The notes: generated by a model from the letters alone, not told the origin. A DNA stretch of 64,000 nt from an uncultured Eubacteriales bacterium (GCA_934446365.1 CAKSDZ010000001.1:62001-126000); one strand, 5' to 3'; counted from the first letter of the stretch, positions 8,787-17,305 are shown. A program made the numbers and translations.

Positions 8787-9755
8787 TTATACTGTCGTGT
8801 ATTCTTTCTCGGCTTTGCCGGACAGGGAAAGGCATCTTACGCCCTTGGGGATGGAAAACGCAACGGCCGCGGGCGCGATTTCGATCTGCACGGTTTTGTA
8901 CGGAGAGATTTCTCCGTCCGCACAGACGCCGAGCGGCTTATAGGATTCAATGAGCACCTTTTTGCATTTTTGATATCGGATAAACGGATACAGGCTTTCT
9001 CCGTTTTCATTCACATGATGCCCCACCTTGTATTTCGCGACGAGCTTGATAAATTCCGCTCGTGAAACCTTATCGACAAGACATAGATTCATGTAACCGT
9101 CGTCGAGCAGCGCATCCGGCGCCACTTTGAAGCCGTCGCCGTAATAATTGGCGTTTGCGAGCGCGAGAAGCATAAATTCATGCTCGATAAGCTCGCGGTC
9201 GTCGATTAACACCTTGAAGCTTTTGCCGAAAGTTTTGGTAAAGACATTCGCAACACTGAAGAGATATGCGAGCTTGGACGGAACCAAGGCGCTGCGCTTG
9301 ATTTCGGAGACCTTTTGCACGACGTCGCAGTCAAATCCGATGTTGAGCACGTTGATACAGTATTTGTTATTGTATCGAATCAAATCGAGCCTTTCCGGTT
9401 TTCCGAGCAGCTGACGCTTGATGTCGGAAAAGAACTCCGGAGAGGAGAATGCTTTGATAAAATCATTTCCTGTCCCCGAAGGGACGACCGCGACCTCCGC
9501 CGTAGGATATCCGACGGCGCCGTTGATTACCTCGTAGAGCGTGCCGTCTCCGCCGCAGGCGTAAAACCGCATCGCTTCACCGGGATTTTTCTCGCATTTT
9601 TCCCGCACGAAACGGATGCCGTCTCCCACCGTGACGGTGTGATAGATTTCATAGTCCGCGTCCAGCTCCTCGCAGGCATATGTAATGGCGGACAGAACGG
9701 CGGGCAGTTTTTTTCCTTTTCCCGCCGCGGGATTGACCACGAAGATATGTTTCAT
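8787..9755 (-). CDS. YegS/DgkB-type lipid kinase
   Basis: A 322-residue diacylglycerol-kinase-catalytic-domain protein. It begins KHIFVVNPAAGKGK and has the nucleotide-binding ACGGDGTLYEVINGA near residue 70 and PSGTGNDFIKAF, the signature of the family that phosphorylates diacylglycerol or related lipids at the membrane surface. It may help recycle diacylglycerol made during lipoteichoic acid synthesis; that is inference. It is the upstream gene of a probable two-gene unit with valS. Confidence 0.92.
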   Translation of the reverse strand: MKHIFVVNPAAGKGKKLPAVLSAITYACEELDADYEIYHTVTVGDGIRFVREKCEKNPGEAMRFYACGGDGTLYEVINGAVGYPTAEVAVVPSGTGNDFIKAFSSPEFFSDIKRQLLGKPERLDLIRYNNKYCINVLNIGFDCDVVQKVSEIKRSALVPSKLAYLFSVANVFTKTFGKSFKVLIDDRELIEHEFMLLALANANYYGDGFKVAPDALLDDGYMNLCLVDKVSRAEFIKLVAKYKVGHHVNENGESLYPFIRYQKCKKVLIESYKPLGVCADGEISPYKTVQIEIAPAAVAFSIPKGVRCLSLSGKAEKEYTTV

Positions 9756-9878
9756 CGCACTTCTCCCTCAGATTGGTATAATTAAATTTAATTATATCGA
9801 TTTTGAAGGCATATGTCAAGGGTTTGTCCCTCAAAACCGAAAAAGCGAAGCGCTGAAAACGTCGATTTGACTGAAAAG

Positions 9879-9911
9879 AAAAGGCCGTTCCTTATAATAG
9901 AACAGCCTTTT
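9879..9911 (-). terminator. Terminator of the 70-residue gene
   Basis: On the minus strand AAAAGGC-GTTC pairs with GAAC-GCCTTTT, followed by CTTTTC, 23 bases after the stop codon of the small gene. Confidence 0.75.
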
Positions 9912-9933
9912 CACCTAAACGGCTGCGATAGGA

Positions 9934-10146
9934 TTATGACCGCATTTGTTTATCGTAATATTCGCTGTTTTCGACCGCCCGACTATATTTTTCCATTCTT
10001 TCGGCGTGTGCGTGCAGCTCGGCTGCGGAACGGATGACGCTGCCGTATTCCGAAAGCGAAAGCTGCGTCGATACCGGAAGCGAGAAGAAATATCGGCGAC
10101 TGCTGCTGCTGTGACAGACCAGCTCATTCAGATCCTTGTAAAGCAT
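9934..10146 (-). CDS. Small protein, 70 residues, unknown
   Basis: The start at 10146 has a near-perfect GGAGGTGATC site, and the gene is followed by its own terminator, which supports real translation. The sequence starts MLYKDLNELVCHSSSSRRYFF and continues with a charged amphipathic region (AAELHAHAERMEKYSRAVENSEYY). No cysteine cluster, signal or membrane helix is seen. A longer frame extends upstream but lacks a ribosome site. Family unknown; a stand-alone small regulator or stress protein is possible. Confidence 0.6.
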   Translation of the reverse strand: MLYKDLNELVCHSSSSRRYFFSLPVSTQLSLSEYGSVIRSAAELHAHAERMEKYSRAVENSEYYDKQMRS

Positions 10147-10324
10147 ATGATCACCTCCGATGTTATCGTCGGGAAATCGGTGGAAAAATATACGGAAGCA
10201 GGCGAAAAATCCGTGTTTTTTGTGGATTTTATTCGGAATGAGTTGTCGAAAATATATAAAAAAATCGGAAAATTCAAATCGGTTTTGGAATTTATGGCAA
10301 AGATGCAAAAATTCCGGATTCCTA

Positions 10325-10353
10325 TTGACAAAATCCCATTCACATGGTATGAT
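10325..10353 (+). promoter_or_regulatory. Sigma-A promoter of the iron/heme operon
   Basis: TTGACA at 10325-10330 and TATGAT at 10348-10353 with a 17-base spacer. An inverted repeat begins eight bases after the -10 box, a position at which a bound repressor would block initiation. Nothing else is recognised between 10147 and 10325. Confidence 0.8.
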
Positions 10354-10360
10354 TATTCGT

Positions 10361-10378
10361 GGTTAGTTGGTGCTAACC
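10361..10378 (+). promoter_or_regulatory. Operator 1, DtxR/IdeR-like inverted repeat
   Basis: GGTTAG, six bases, CTAACC: a perfect 6+6 palindrome covering the expected transcription start. The half-site resembles the TTAGGTTAG-type half-sites bound by iron-dependent DtxR/IdeR repressors. The regulator is inferred, not seen in the window. Confidence 0.6.
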
Positions 10379-10421
10379 AAAAGAGAAATTGCGGACGTTG
10401 TCCGTTTATATTATGACCGGA

Positions 10422-10439
10422 GGTTAGAGCAAACTAACT
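10422..10439 (+). promoter_or_regulatory. Operator 2, same half-sites as operator 1
   Basis: GGTTAG, six bases, CTAACT: the same half-site and spacing as the site at 10361, one mismatch, with centres 61 bases apart (about six helical turns). Two copies of one motif in the leader of an iron-type operon argue for a dedicated metal-responsive repressor. Confidence 0.55.
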
Positions 10440-10482
10440 TTTGCGGAGATTCGCTTGCCGGAAAAGGGGGATGGATGCGCGT

Positions 10483-11049
10483 ATGAAGGATTCTTTTGAA
10501 AAAGATCTGATCGAACATTGTGCGCCCACGCTTGCATCTCTGAAAACGGCGAATCTGTTTTGTCATACGTTTTCCTCCGAAGCGGAAATGCAGGAAATTG
10601 TCGGCTTTTGGCGCGAATGCCTGAACCGCAAGGGCCTGACTTTGGTTTTGCTGAGAATTCGGCGCTTAACGGCGCTCGTCTATGTCTGCCGGATGGAAAA
10701 TTTGCGATCGGATCTGTCCCGTGACGGTGTCGTATGCTTTCTTTCCGCGTATGGCTATGACGGTATGGAGCCGTCCTTTGCGGTCGAACGGCTGAAAGAG
10801 CGCATCGAATCGGAAGCGGACTTCGGTTTTCCGCATGAAATCGGGCTCTTTTTGGGATATCCGCTTGCAGATGTCGTCGGATTCATCGAAAACGAGGGCA
10901 GAAATTTCAAATTCGCCGGTCTGTGGAAGGTATATTGCAACGAATATGAGACACTCCGGCTGTTTGCGAAATTTGAAAAATGCAAAAATGTTTATCGGCG
11001 CCTGTGGCGCGAGGGAAGAAGTGTTTTGCAGCTCACTGTGGCTGTTTAA
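10483..11049 (+). CDS. DUF3793 family protein
   Basis: A 188-residue protein with the DUF3793 opening EKDLIEHCAPTLASLKTANLF and the later motif HEIGLFLGYPLADVVGFIEN. The family is found in anaerobic Firmicutes next to flavodoxins and iron or heme transport genes; its function is not established. Conserved Cys in HCAPTL and the tyrosine-rich C-terminal half could bind a metal or cofactor. The start is uncertain: 10471 has a G-run directly adjacent, 10483 has better spacing. It is the first gene of an eight-gene same-strand run. Confidence 0.8.
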   Translation: MKDSFEKDLIEHCAPTLASLKTANLFCHTFSSEAEMQEIVGFWRECLNRKGLTLVLLRIRRLTALVYVCRMENLRSDLSRDGVVCFLSAYGYDGMEPSFAVERLKERIESEADFGFPHEIGLFLGYPLADVVGFIENEGRNFKFAGLWKVYCNEYETLRLFAKFEKCKNVYRRLWREGRSVLQLTVAV

Positions 11050-11082
11050 CATAAATTTTATAAGAAAAGAGGAACAAAAGAG

Positions 11083-11505
11083 ATGAATAAAATTGCCGTG
11101 GTATATTGGAGCGGAACGGGCAACACCGAGCTTATGGCGGCAAAGGTTGCGGAAGGCGCCCGCGGTGCCGGTGCGAATGCCGAGCTGATCAAGGCTTCGG
11201 ATTTTGACGGAGCAAAGCTGGACGAATACGATGCGGTCGCGTTCGGCTGCCCCTCGATGGGCGTCGAGCAGCTCGAGGAATCCGAATTTGAGCCGATGTT
11301 TCTTTCCTGCGAGGCGAAGCTGAAAGACAAAAAAATCGCGCTGTTCGGCTCCTATGGCTGGGGAGACGGCGAATGGATGAGAAACTGGGAGGAAACCTGT
11401 GTCCGGGACGGCGCGGTTTTCGCGCATGAGAGCGTGATCTGCAACGATGCGCCGGACGCGGATGCGGAAGCGGCGTGCGTCGCTCTCGGTGCGTCGCTTG
11501 CCTGA
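11083..11505 (+). CDS. Short-chain flavodoxin
   Basis: A 140-residue FMN protein. The phosphate-binding loop is SGTGNTE at residues 10-16; the 50s loop (CPSMGVEQLEESEFEP) and 90s loop (GSYGWGDGEWMR) are the flavin-stacking segments of short-chain flavodoxins. It would supply low-potential electrons in the cytoplasm, here probably to another enzyme of the operon. An AAAGAGG-type site precedes the start. Confidence 0.92.
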   Translation: MNKIAVVYWSGTGNTELMAAKVAEGARGAGANAELIKASDFDGAKLDEYDAVAFGCPSMGVEQLEESEFEPMFLSCEAKLKDKKIALFGSYGWGDGEWMRNWEETCVRDGAVFAHESVICNDAPDADAEAACVALGASLA

Positions 11506-11572
11506 CGGAAAAGCGCGTTTCGCTATTCCGAAGCTTGGCATTTTCTGAAAATGCGGAGGGGAGGCTGAACTT

Positions 11573-12364
11573 ATGGAATCGGTTTTATGGGCGGCAGGAG
11601 GCACCGGATTTACCTTTCTCATGACGGCGCTTGGCGCTTCCATGGTGTTTTTATTCCGGAAATCGATGAAGCTGTCTGTTCAGCGCATTTTCCTTGGATT
11701 TGCCGCCGGTGTCATGATCGCGGCCTCCGTGTGGAGTCTTTTGATTCCGGCGATTGAAGAAACGGAGGCTGCGGGCGGCATCGGCTGGATTCCCGCGGCG
11801 GGTGGCTTTGTCCTCGGTGTCGGTTTCCTGATGCTGCTGGACCTGCTTCTGCCGCATCTGCATTTGGATCGGAAACATCCGGAGGGGCTACATTCCTCGT
11901 GGAAGCGCACCACGCTTCTTGTGCTCGCGGTGACGCTGCACAACATTCCCGAGGGAATGGCGGTGGGACTTTCCTTTGCCCTTGCGGCGCAGCATTCCTA
12001 CGATGCCTCGGCGCTTTCCGCCGCGGCGGCGCTGGCGCTCGGCATCGGAATCCAGAATTTCCCGGAGGGGGCTGCGGTATCTCTGCCGCTGCGCGAGGAG
12101 GGCTTTTCCGCCGGTAAGGCGTTTTTATGGGGAAGTCTTTCCGGACTTGTCGAGCTTGTTTTCGGCGTCGCGGTGGTTCTGATCGCCGGCGGGGTGCAGC
12201 CCTTGATGCCGTGGCTTTTGTCCTTCGCGGCCGGCGCCATGCTGTATGTGGTGGTGGAGGAGCTGATTCCGGAAGCGCATCTCGGCGAGCATTCGCATGT
12301 CGGAACGCTCGGCGTGATGGCGGGCTTCCTTGTGATGATGGTTCTCGACGTGGCGCTGGGATAA
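11573..12364 (+). CDS. ZIP family metal transporter
   Basis: A 263-residue membrane protein with about eight helices. The two metal-site helices are visible as LHNIPEGMAVGLSFAL (helix 4) and GIQNFPEGAAVSLPL (helix 5), and the variable loop carries a His cluster (LPHLHLDRKHPEGLH). This is the GufA-like branch of ZIP, importing divalent metals such as Zn, Fe or Mn. Its place in an iron-type operon favours Fe(II) but does not prove it. GGAGGGGAGG-like purine run precedes the ATG. Confidence 0.9.
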   Translation: MESVLWAAGGTGFTFLMTALGASMVFLFRKSMKLSVQRIFLGFAAGVMIAASVWSLLIPAIEETEAAGGIGWIPAAGGFVLGVGFLMLLDLLLPHLHLDRKHPEGLHSSWKRTTLLVLAVTLHNIPEGMAVGLSFALAAQHSYDASALSAAAALALGIGIQNFPEGAAVSLPLREEGFSAGKAFLWGSLSGLVELVFGVAVVLIAGGVQPLMPWLLSFAAGAMLYVVVEELIPEAHLGEHSHVGTLGVMAGFLVMMVLDVALG

Positions 12365-12448
12365 ACGAGGTCATTTTAGATGCAGCTCAATCTATGAAAC
12401 TGAACGGGATTGGACGGCTTTCCGTCCAAGAAAGGAAAAGGAGAAACT

Positions 12449-12964
12449 ATGAAAAAAATTCCGATTATATTTTCGACGATAACCGGCAATGCCTTTAAGC
12501 TTGCCGAGGCGGTGGCGCCGGTGGTGCCGGAGCATGTGGGACCGTATAACATTCGCTACATAACCGATGAGGTAATCGATCGCTTCGATACGTTTGTGCT
12601 GTCCTACTGGTGCAATCACGGTACGGCAGACGACGACACGATCGAGCTTATCGGCAGAATGAAAGGCAAGAACCTCATCGTCATCGGAACGCTCGGTGTG
12701 GCACGCGATACCAAGCATGCGGCGGACGTCACGGAGCGTGTCTGTGCGCTTGCCTCCGAGAACAACAGACTGCTCGGTCATTTTCTGTGTCAGGGAAGCA
12801 TCGATTTGAACCGGACGGCGCAGCGCCTGAAAATTCCGGAGGGCGAGAAGGGGCATCTTTCGATGGAGCGGTTTGAAAAGCAAAAGCTTTCGCTCGGCCA
12901 TCCGGATGAAAAGGATCTTGCGGACGCGGCGGAGGCGGTAAGGAGCTTTCTCGAAAAACTATGA
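12449..12964 (+). CDS. Flavodoxin-like protein, second in operon
   Basis: A 171-residue flavodoxin-fold protein beginning MKKIPIIFSTITGNAFKLAEA, with the FMN phosphate loop STITGNA and the second loop YWCNHGTADDDT. It differs from the first flavodoxin and resembles the flavodoxins that sit beside anaerobic heme or bilin processing enzymes. GGAGAAACT precedes the ATG at 12449. The stop overlaps the permease start (ATGA), so the two are translationally coupled. Confidence 0.82.
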   Translation: MKKIPIIFSTITGNAFKLAEAVAPVVPEHVGPYNIRYITDEVIDRFDTFVLSYWCNHGTADDDTIELIGRMKGKNLIVIGTLGVARDTKHAADVTERVCALASENNRLLGHFLCQGSIDLNRTAQRLKIPEGEKGHLSMERFEKQKLSLGHPDEKDLADAAEAVRSFLEKL

Positions 12965-13983
12965 CGGCACAATCCAAAAAAACGGGAAAGCATAAGCCGT
13001 ATTTCGGAAAGCTTTTGGTGATTCTCATTTTCGCGGCGACAAGCGTGCTTTCTGTCCTTGTCTGCGTGGGAATCGGCTCGGTGAAGTTTTCGATTGCCGA
13101 GGTGTGGCGCGCCCTTTGGGTCAACGACGAGAGCACCGCGAGGCTGCTGATTTGGAATCTTCGCTTTCCGCGCGTGCTGGTCGGAGGGCTCGTCGGAATC
13201 TGTCTTTCGCTTTCCGGTTGTATCTTGCAGGGCGTCATGCGCAATACGATGGCATCGCCGTCCACCATCGGTGTGACGGGCGGCGCGAGTTTCATCGGAT
13301 ATCTGACGCTTGTGGCGTTCCCCGCGTATTCCTATCTTTTGCCGATCGGCTCTATCATCGGCGCGTTTGTGACGACGATGCTCATTTATGCGCTCGCCTA
13401 TCAAAAGGGCGTGAGTCCCGTCAAAATGATTCTGTCGGGTATGGCGGTGTCGGCGCTGTTCAGCGCGTTCAACGACATCATCAAAACCTTTTTTGCCGAG
13501 TCGCTGGGTAATGCCTCCGGCTTTCTTGTCGGCGGTCTCAACGGCTGCGGCTGGGACAGCTTCCGAATGGTGCTTCCGTATGCGTTGTGCGGCATGTTCA
13601 TATGTCTTTTTCTCCCTTCCAAGATGAATATTCTGATGCTGGGGGACGAGACGGCGAACTCCTTGGGGCTTCGCACGGAGCGGTTCCGCTTCTTTCTGAT
13701 TGCGGTTTCCTCTCTGCTTGCAGGCGCCGCCATCTCGGTGGCGGGGCTGATCAGCTTCGTCGGTCTTGTCGTGCCGCATATCGCAAGAATGCTGGTCGGC
13801 TCGGATTACAAATATCTGTTTCCGGCGTCGACGCTGCTCGGCTTTACGCTCGTTACGGTCTGCGATACGATAGGCCGTGTGATTCTGCCGCCCGGAGAGG
13901 TGCCGGTCAGCATCATTCTTTCCTTTATCGGAGCGCCGTTCTTCCTCTATTTGCTCCGTACAAGGCAAAAGGACAGGGGGTGA
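12961..13983 (+). CDS. FecCD/BtuC-type ABC permease
   Basis: A 340-residue inner-membrane protein with about ten helices. It has the family patterns RFPRVLVGGLVGICLSLSG, then Q-GVMRNTMASPSTIGVTGGA, and near the C-terminus the ATPase-coupling GLISFVGLVVPHIARML. Members import siderophores, heme or cobalamin with a class III binding protein. All three parts (permease, ATPase, lipoprotein) are encoded in a row here. Confidence 0.93.
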   Translation: MTAQSKKTGKHKPYFGKLLVILIFAATSVLSVLVCVGIGSVKFSIAEVWRALWVNDESTARLLIWNLRFPRVLVGGLVGICLSLSGCILQGVMRNTMASPSTIGVTGGASFIGYLTLVAFPAYSYLLPIGSIIGAFVTTMLIYALAYQKGVSPVKMILSGMAVSALFSAFNDIIKTFFAESLGNASGFLVGGLNGCGWDSFRMVLPYALCGMFICLFLPSKMNILMLGDETANSLGLRTERFRFFLIAVSSLLAGAAISVAGLISFVGLVVPHIARMLVGSDYKYLFPASTLLGFTLVTVCDTIGRVILPPGEVPVSIILSFIGAPFFLYLLRTRQKDRG

Positions 13984-13987
13984 GCGT

Positions 13988-14788
13988 ATGTATTTCGGCT
14001 TTCGGAACATTACCATCCGTTTCGGCAAAAAAACGGTGCTGGAAAATCTGAATTTGGAAATCCCGAAGGGAAAGATCGTCACCATCATCGGCCAGAACGG
14101 CTGCGGCAAATCGAGTCTTCTCAAAACGGTGTCCAAGGCGGTGACGCCGAAATCCGGCGACGCCGTATATGAGGACGGGGAGCTGAAGCGCTATGCGCCG
14201 AAGCTGCTCGCACAAAAAATCGCGTATCTTGCGCAGGTGCATACGTCGCCGCCGGATATCGATGTGCGCACGCTTGTGTCATATGGGCGCTATCCGTATT
14301 CAAAATTCGGCCGCGGGCTTACGGCGGCGGATGCCGAGGTTATCGACAGAGCTTTGGAGATGACAGGACTTGTCGGTCTGCAAAATCAGGCGCTGGCAAC
14401 GCTTTCCGGCGGTGAGCGGCAGCGTGCGTGGATTGCGATGTCGATTTGTCAGGAGCCGGAAATCCTGATTTTGGACGAACCGACGACATATCTTGATATC
14501 AGCTATCAGGTCGAGGTTTTGGAGCTTGTCCGCAAGCTGAATCGGGAGCTTGGCATCACGATTGTCATGGTGCTGCACGATTTGAATCTCGCCGCGCGCT
14601 ATTCCGATTTTCTGTATGCGATTAAAAACGGGAATCTTTATGTCGGCGGCACGCCTGCCGAGGTGCTGACCGAAAAAAATTTAGAGGATATTTTTGAAAT
14701 TGAGGCGAAGGTATTTGAGGACGCCTCCCATGGATGTCCCTGGTTTATACCGATGAAAACAACATTTCACAAAGGAGAAACAACATGA
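13988..14788 (+). CDS. FecE/BtuD-type ABC ATPase
   Basis: A 266-residue ATPase with Walker A GQNGCGKSS near residue 38, Q-loop YLAQ, signature LSGGERQRAWIA, and Walker B ILILDEPTTYLD, followed by the switch His in MVLHDLN. This is the energising subunit of the import system. Its stop codon overlaps the start of the binding-protein gene (ATGA). Confidence 0.95.
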   Translation: MYFGFRNITIRFGKKTVLENLNLEIPKGKIVTIIGQNGCGKSSLLKTVSKAVTPKSGDAVYEDGELKRYAPKLLAQKIAYLAQVHTSPPDIDVRTLVSYGRYPYSKFGRGLTAADAEVIDRALEMTGLVGLQNQALATLSGGERQRAWIAMSICQEPEILILDEPTTYLDISYQVEVLELVRKLNRELGITIVMVLHDLNLAARYSDFLYAIKNGNLYVGGTPAEVLTEKNLEDIFEIEAKVFEDASHGCPWFIPMKTTFHKGETT

Positions 14789-15954
14789 AAAAAATCATTT
14801 CTTTTATTCTGTGCATCTGTATGCTGGCGGGAATTGCCGTCCTTACGGGCTGCGGCAAAACTGACGAGCCGGAAAGCACGACCGGCAGCAGCGGCACGAC
14901 GGCTCAGGTGACACCGCCTGAGGATACGACAGCGCCTTCTACCGGTGACGATGAGGTCGCATTGAAGGAAAAAAGAGAACGTCTGAAATCGATATTTCTC
15001 TCTGAGGCCGACCAAGTGATCGTTACGGATGATGCGGTCACATTCACCGACGCATCTTCCGTGGACGGCAGTACGATCACGGTTCCGAAGAATCCGGGCA
15101 AAACCGTCAATCTTTACGCAAGCTTCACGACGCTTTGGTATGAGGCGGGCGGCACGGTAGCCGGCTGTATCGGCGGAGATTCCTCCGTTGCGCTTTATGA
15201 AGAATATATCGGCAGAGATATCACGCAGGACGAGGGTATCGTGACGGTTGCGACCTCTTCTTCCGGCAAAAAGTGGGATGTGGAAACCATCATCGCCTTA
15301 AAGCCCGACCTTATCATCTGCTCGACGGCGATGAGCGGCTATTCCACCATTCAGTCGCCGGCGGAAGCGGCGAATATTCCGGTCATCGCAATGAGCTACA
15401 ACGATTTTTCGGATTATCTGAAATGGTTTAAGGTTTTCTGTAACATTACCGGCAATCCGGAGCTTTGGGACAGCGTCGCCATGAAAGCGCTGGATGACGT
15501 TGTCGATGTACTGCTGGAATGCCCGACCGAAAACAATCCGACCGTATTCAGCATGTTTTACAACGGGGCCGAAAACCTTCAAGCGAATACTTCCGGCACG
15601 GTTGTCGGCGGCATGCTGACCGAAATGAATGCGATCAACATTGTGGATACATGGGATAACACGACCTCGGCGGAGCGTTTGGAAATCAATCTCGAAACCG
15701 TTTTCCTTGCCAATCCGGATATCATCGTGGTGCAGTGCCATGCCAGTGAGGCGGAGGCAAAAGAATCGGTGGAAAGCATCTACGGAAGCAATCCCGTATG
15801 GCAGTCCTTGAAGGCTGTCAAGGAGGGTAAAGTATACTATTTGGAAAAATCGCTTTTCCACAACAAGCCGAACAGCCGCTTTGCCGAGGCTTATCAGAAG
15901 CTTGCGGCGATCCTTTACCCGGATACGACATTTTCTTTCCAAGAAGAAAACTGA
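14785..15954 (+). CDS. Iron/heme-type ABC substrate-binding lipoprotein
   Basis: A 389-residue lipoprotein: signal helix ending in LTGC near residue 20, a Ser/Thr/Pro-rich linker of about 40 residues, then a class III periplasmic-binding fold (Peripla_BP_2), with KPDLIICSTAM and NPDIIVVQCHAS as the characteristic strands. The ligand is not readable from sequence; His/Tyr residues that could hold heme or a ferric chelate are present. The ATG at 14785 follows AAAGGAGAAACAAC. Confidence 0.88.
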   Translation: MKKIISFILCICMLAGIAVLTGCGKTDEPESTTGSSGTTAQVTPPEDTTAPSTGDDEVALKEKRERLKSIFLSEADQVIVTDDAVTFTDASSVDGSTITVPKNPGKTVNLYASFTTLWYEAGGTVAGCIGGDSSVALYEEYIGRDITQDEGIVTVATSSSGKKWDVETIIALKPDLIICSTAMSGYSTIQSPAEAANIPVIAMSYNDFSDYLKWFKVFCNITGNPELWDSVAMKALDDVVDVLLECPTENNPTVFSMFYNGAENLQANTSGTVVGGMLTEMNAINIVDTWDNTTSAERLEINLETVFLANPDIIVVQCHASEAEAKESVESIYGSNPVWQSLKAVKEGKVYYLEKSLFHNKPNSRFAEAYQKLAAILYPDTTFSFQEEN

Positions 15955-15957
15955 GCG

Positions 15958-17202
15958 ATGTATACCTTCCGATATAAATCTCATCACGATGCGTCGGGAG
16001 AATTGAAGAAAAAATATACGTCGGGCGAATCCGCTTTGTCCTATGTCGGGCAGATATTGAACGGGCCTGCTGCGAGCCGGCGAGTGATTTATCTTCACGT
16101 GCCGTTCTGCAATAAGATATGCAGCTTTTGTCCGTTTCATCGCCCGGATGAGCTCCGCCGACGCGACTATCACCGGTATCTGACCAGGGAGATGCACCGC
16201 GTCTGTGAATATCCCTATATGCGGGCACCGATCGATGCCATAAACTTCGGCGGCGGCACGCCGACGGCGCTCCTGCCGGAGCAGATGGATGCTGTGCTCA
16301 CCGAGCTTCGGAATTGCTTTGATATCGCACCGGAGGCGGAAATCAGCGTGGAATCCTCCGCAACGGAGCTGACCGCGGAGATGCTGGAAGTATTGAAGAA
16401 AGGCGGTGTCAACCGCCTTTCGATCGGTATTCAGACCTTTGACGATGAGGGAAGAGCGCTTCTTGGCAGACGTGGCAGCGGCGAGCATGCGGCGAACAGC
16501 GTAAGACGGGCAATCGAGTCCGGCATTGTCAATACGAGCATCGACCTCATCTATCATTATCCCGGACAGACGATGCGGCGGCTCGAAGCGGATCTTTCCG
16601 TTATCCGTTCGCTCGGGATTGCGGGACTGTCGTTTTATCCGCTGATTCTCCATGAGAAAACGCCTATCTATCATAAGCTCGACGAAAAGGAACGCGCGCT
16701 TCTGTCCGACACCGGATATGAATGCGAGATGTTCCAAGCGATTCTGCATACGCTTGCTACGGACGGCTTCCGACCGCTTGAACTGACGAAGCTTGTGCGA
16801 GACGGTATCGACTGCTACGATTATATGAATATCCGGCATACGGGAGGAAGCTGTATCGCGCTGGGGCATGGCGCCGGCGGAAATATCGAAAATTATCTCT
16901 ATCATAATTCGGCAAAGGTTCCCGTTCTCTCGGAAACGGTTCACATCAGCAAAGCGGGACGGCTCGTTCAACCGGTATATCGGCTCTTGGACGCCTTGAT
17001 TTACGAGCTGCAAAAGGGACGGACGGAGCTTTCCGTATGGTCGGAGAGGCTTGGCAGGGATCTTTTTTCACTGTGGGGGACATCTCTTGACCGATTGCAG
17101 GAGGAAAGGCTGATAACGGTGGCAGGCAGATGCGTCGAGTTTACCGAATCAGGAATGTTTTGGGGCAATAATATCATCGACGAATGGATGAGAAGTCTGT
17201 GA
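15958..17202 (+). CDS. HemN/ChuW-like radical SAM protein
   Basis: A 414-residue radical SAM enzyme of the HemN superfamily. The cluster motif is CNKICSFC (CX3CX2C) near residue 50, followed by the SAM-binding NFGGGTPTAL and the ESSATELT and SIGIQTFDD segments. HemN relatives include coproporphyrinogen dehydrogenase, the heme chaperone HemW, and the anaerobic heme-degrading methyltransferases ChuW/HutW. Position four bases after a FecBCD-type importer and in the same operon as two flavodoxins favours the ChuW-like role, opening imported heme to release iron without oxygen. That role is inference. Confidence 0.8.
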   Translation: MYTFRYKSHHDASGELKKKYTSGESALSYVGQILNGPAASRRVIYLHVPFCNKICSFCPFHRPDELRRRDYHRYLTREMHRVCEYPYMRAPIDAINFGGGTPTALLPEQMDAVLTELRNCFDIAPEAEISVESSATELTAEMLEVLKKGGVNRLSIGIQTFDDEGRALLGRRGSGEHAANSVRRAIESGIVNTSIDLIYHYPGQTMRRLEADLSVIRSLGIAGLSFYPLILHEKTPIYHKLDEKERALLSDTGYECEMFQAILHTLATDGFRPLELTKLVRDGIDCYDYMNIRHTGGSCIALGHGAGGNIENYLYHNSAKVPVLSETVHISKAGRLVQPVYRLLDALIYELQKGRTELSVWSERLGRDLFSLWGTSLDRLQEERLITVAGRCVEFTESGMFWGNNIIDEWMRSL

Positions 17203-17207
17203 AAACA

Positions 17208-17243
17208 AAAAGTCCCGGTCGGAACGGCCGGGACTTTTCTTTG
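17208..17243 (+). terminator. Terminator of the iron/heme operon
   Basis: AAAAGTCCCGG and CCGGGACTTTT form the stem, followed by CTTT, six bases after the last gene of the operon. Confidence 0.85.
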
Positions 17244-17305
17244 TTAATACTGGTTTTGTAACTTTTATAGCGGGTATGACACCCTTTCGGTTAGAATGCC
17301 GACAA

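Noticed and set aside
12790..14136. 448-codon open frame on the minus strand
   Set aside because: Antisense to the FecCD permease; low-complexity basic translation typical of a reverse frame of a GC-rich membrane protein gene.
15298..17013. 571-codon open frame on the minus strand
   Set aside because: Antisense to the binding protein and radical SAM genes, with no recognisable motif or ribosome site.
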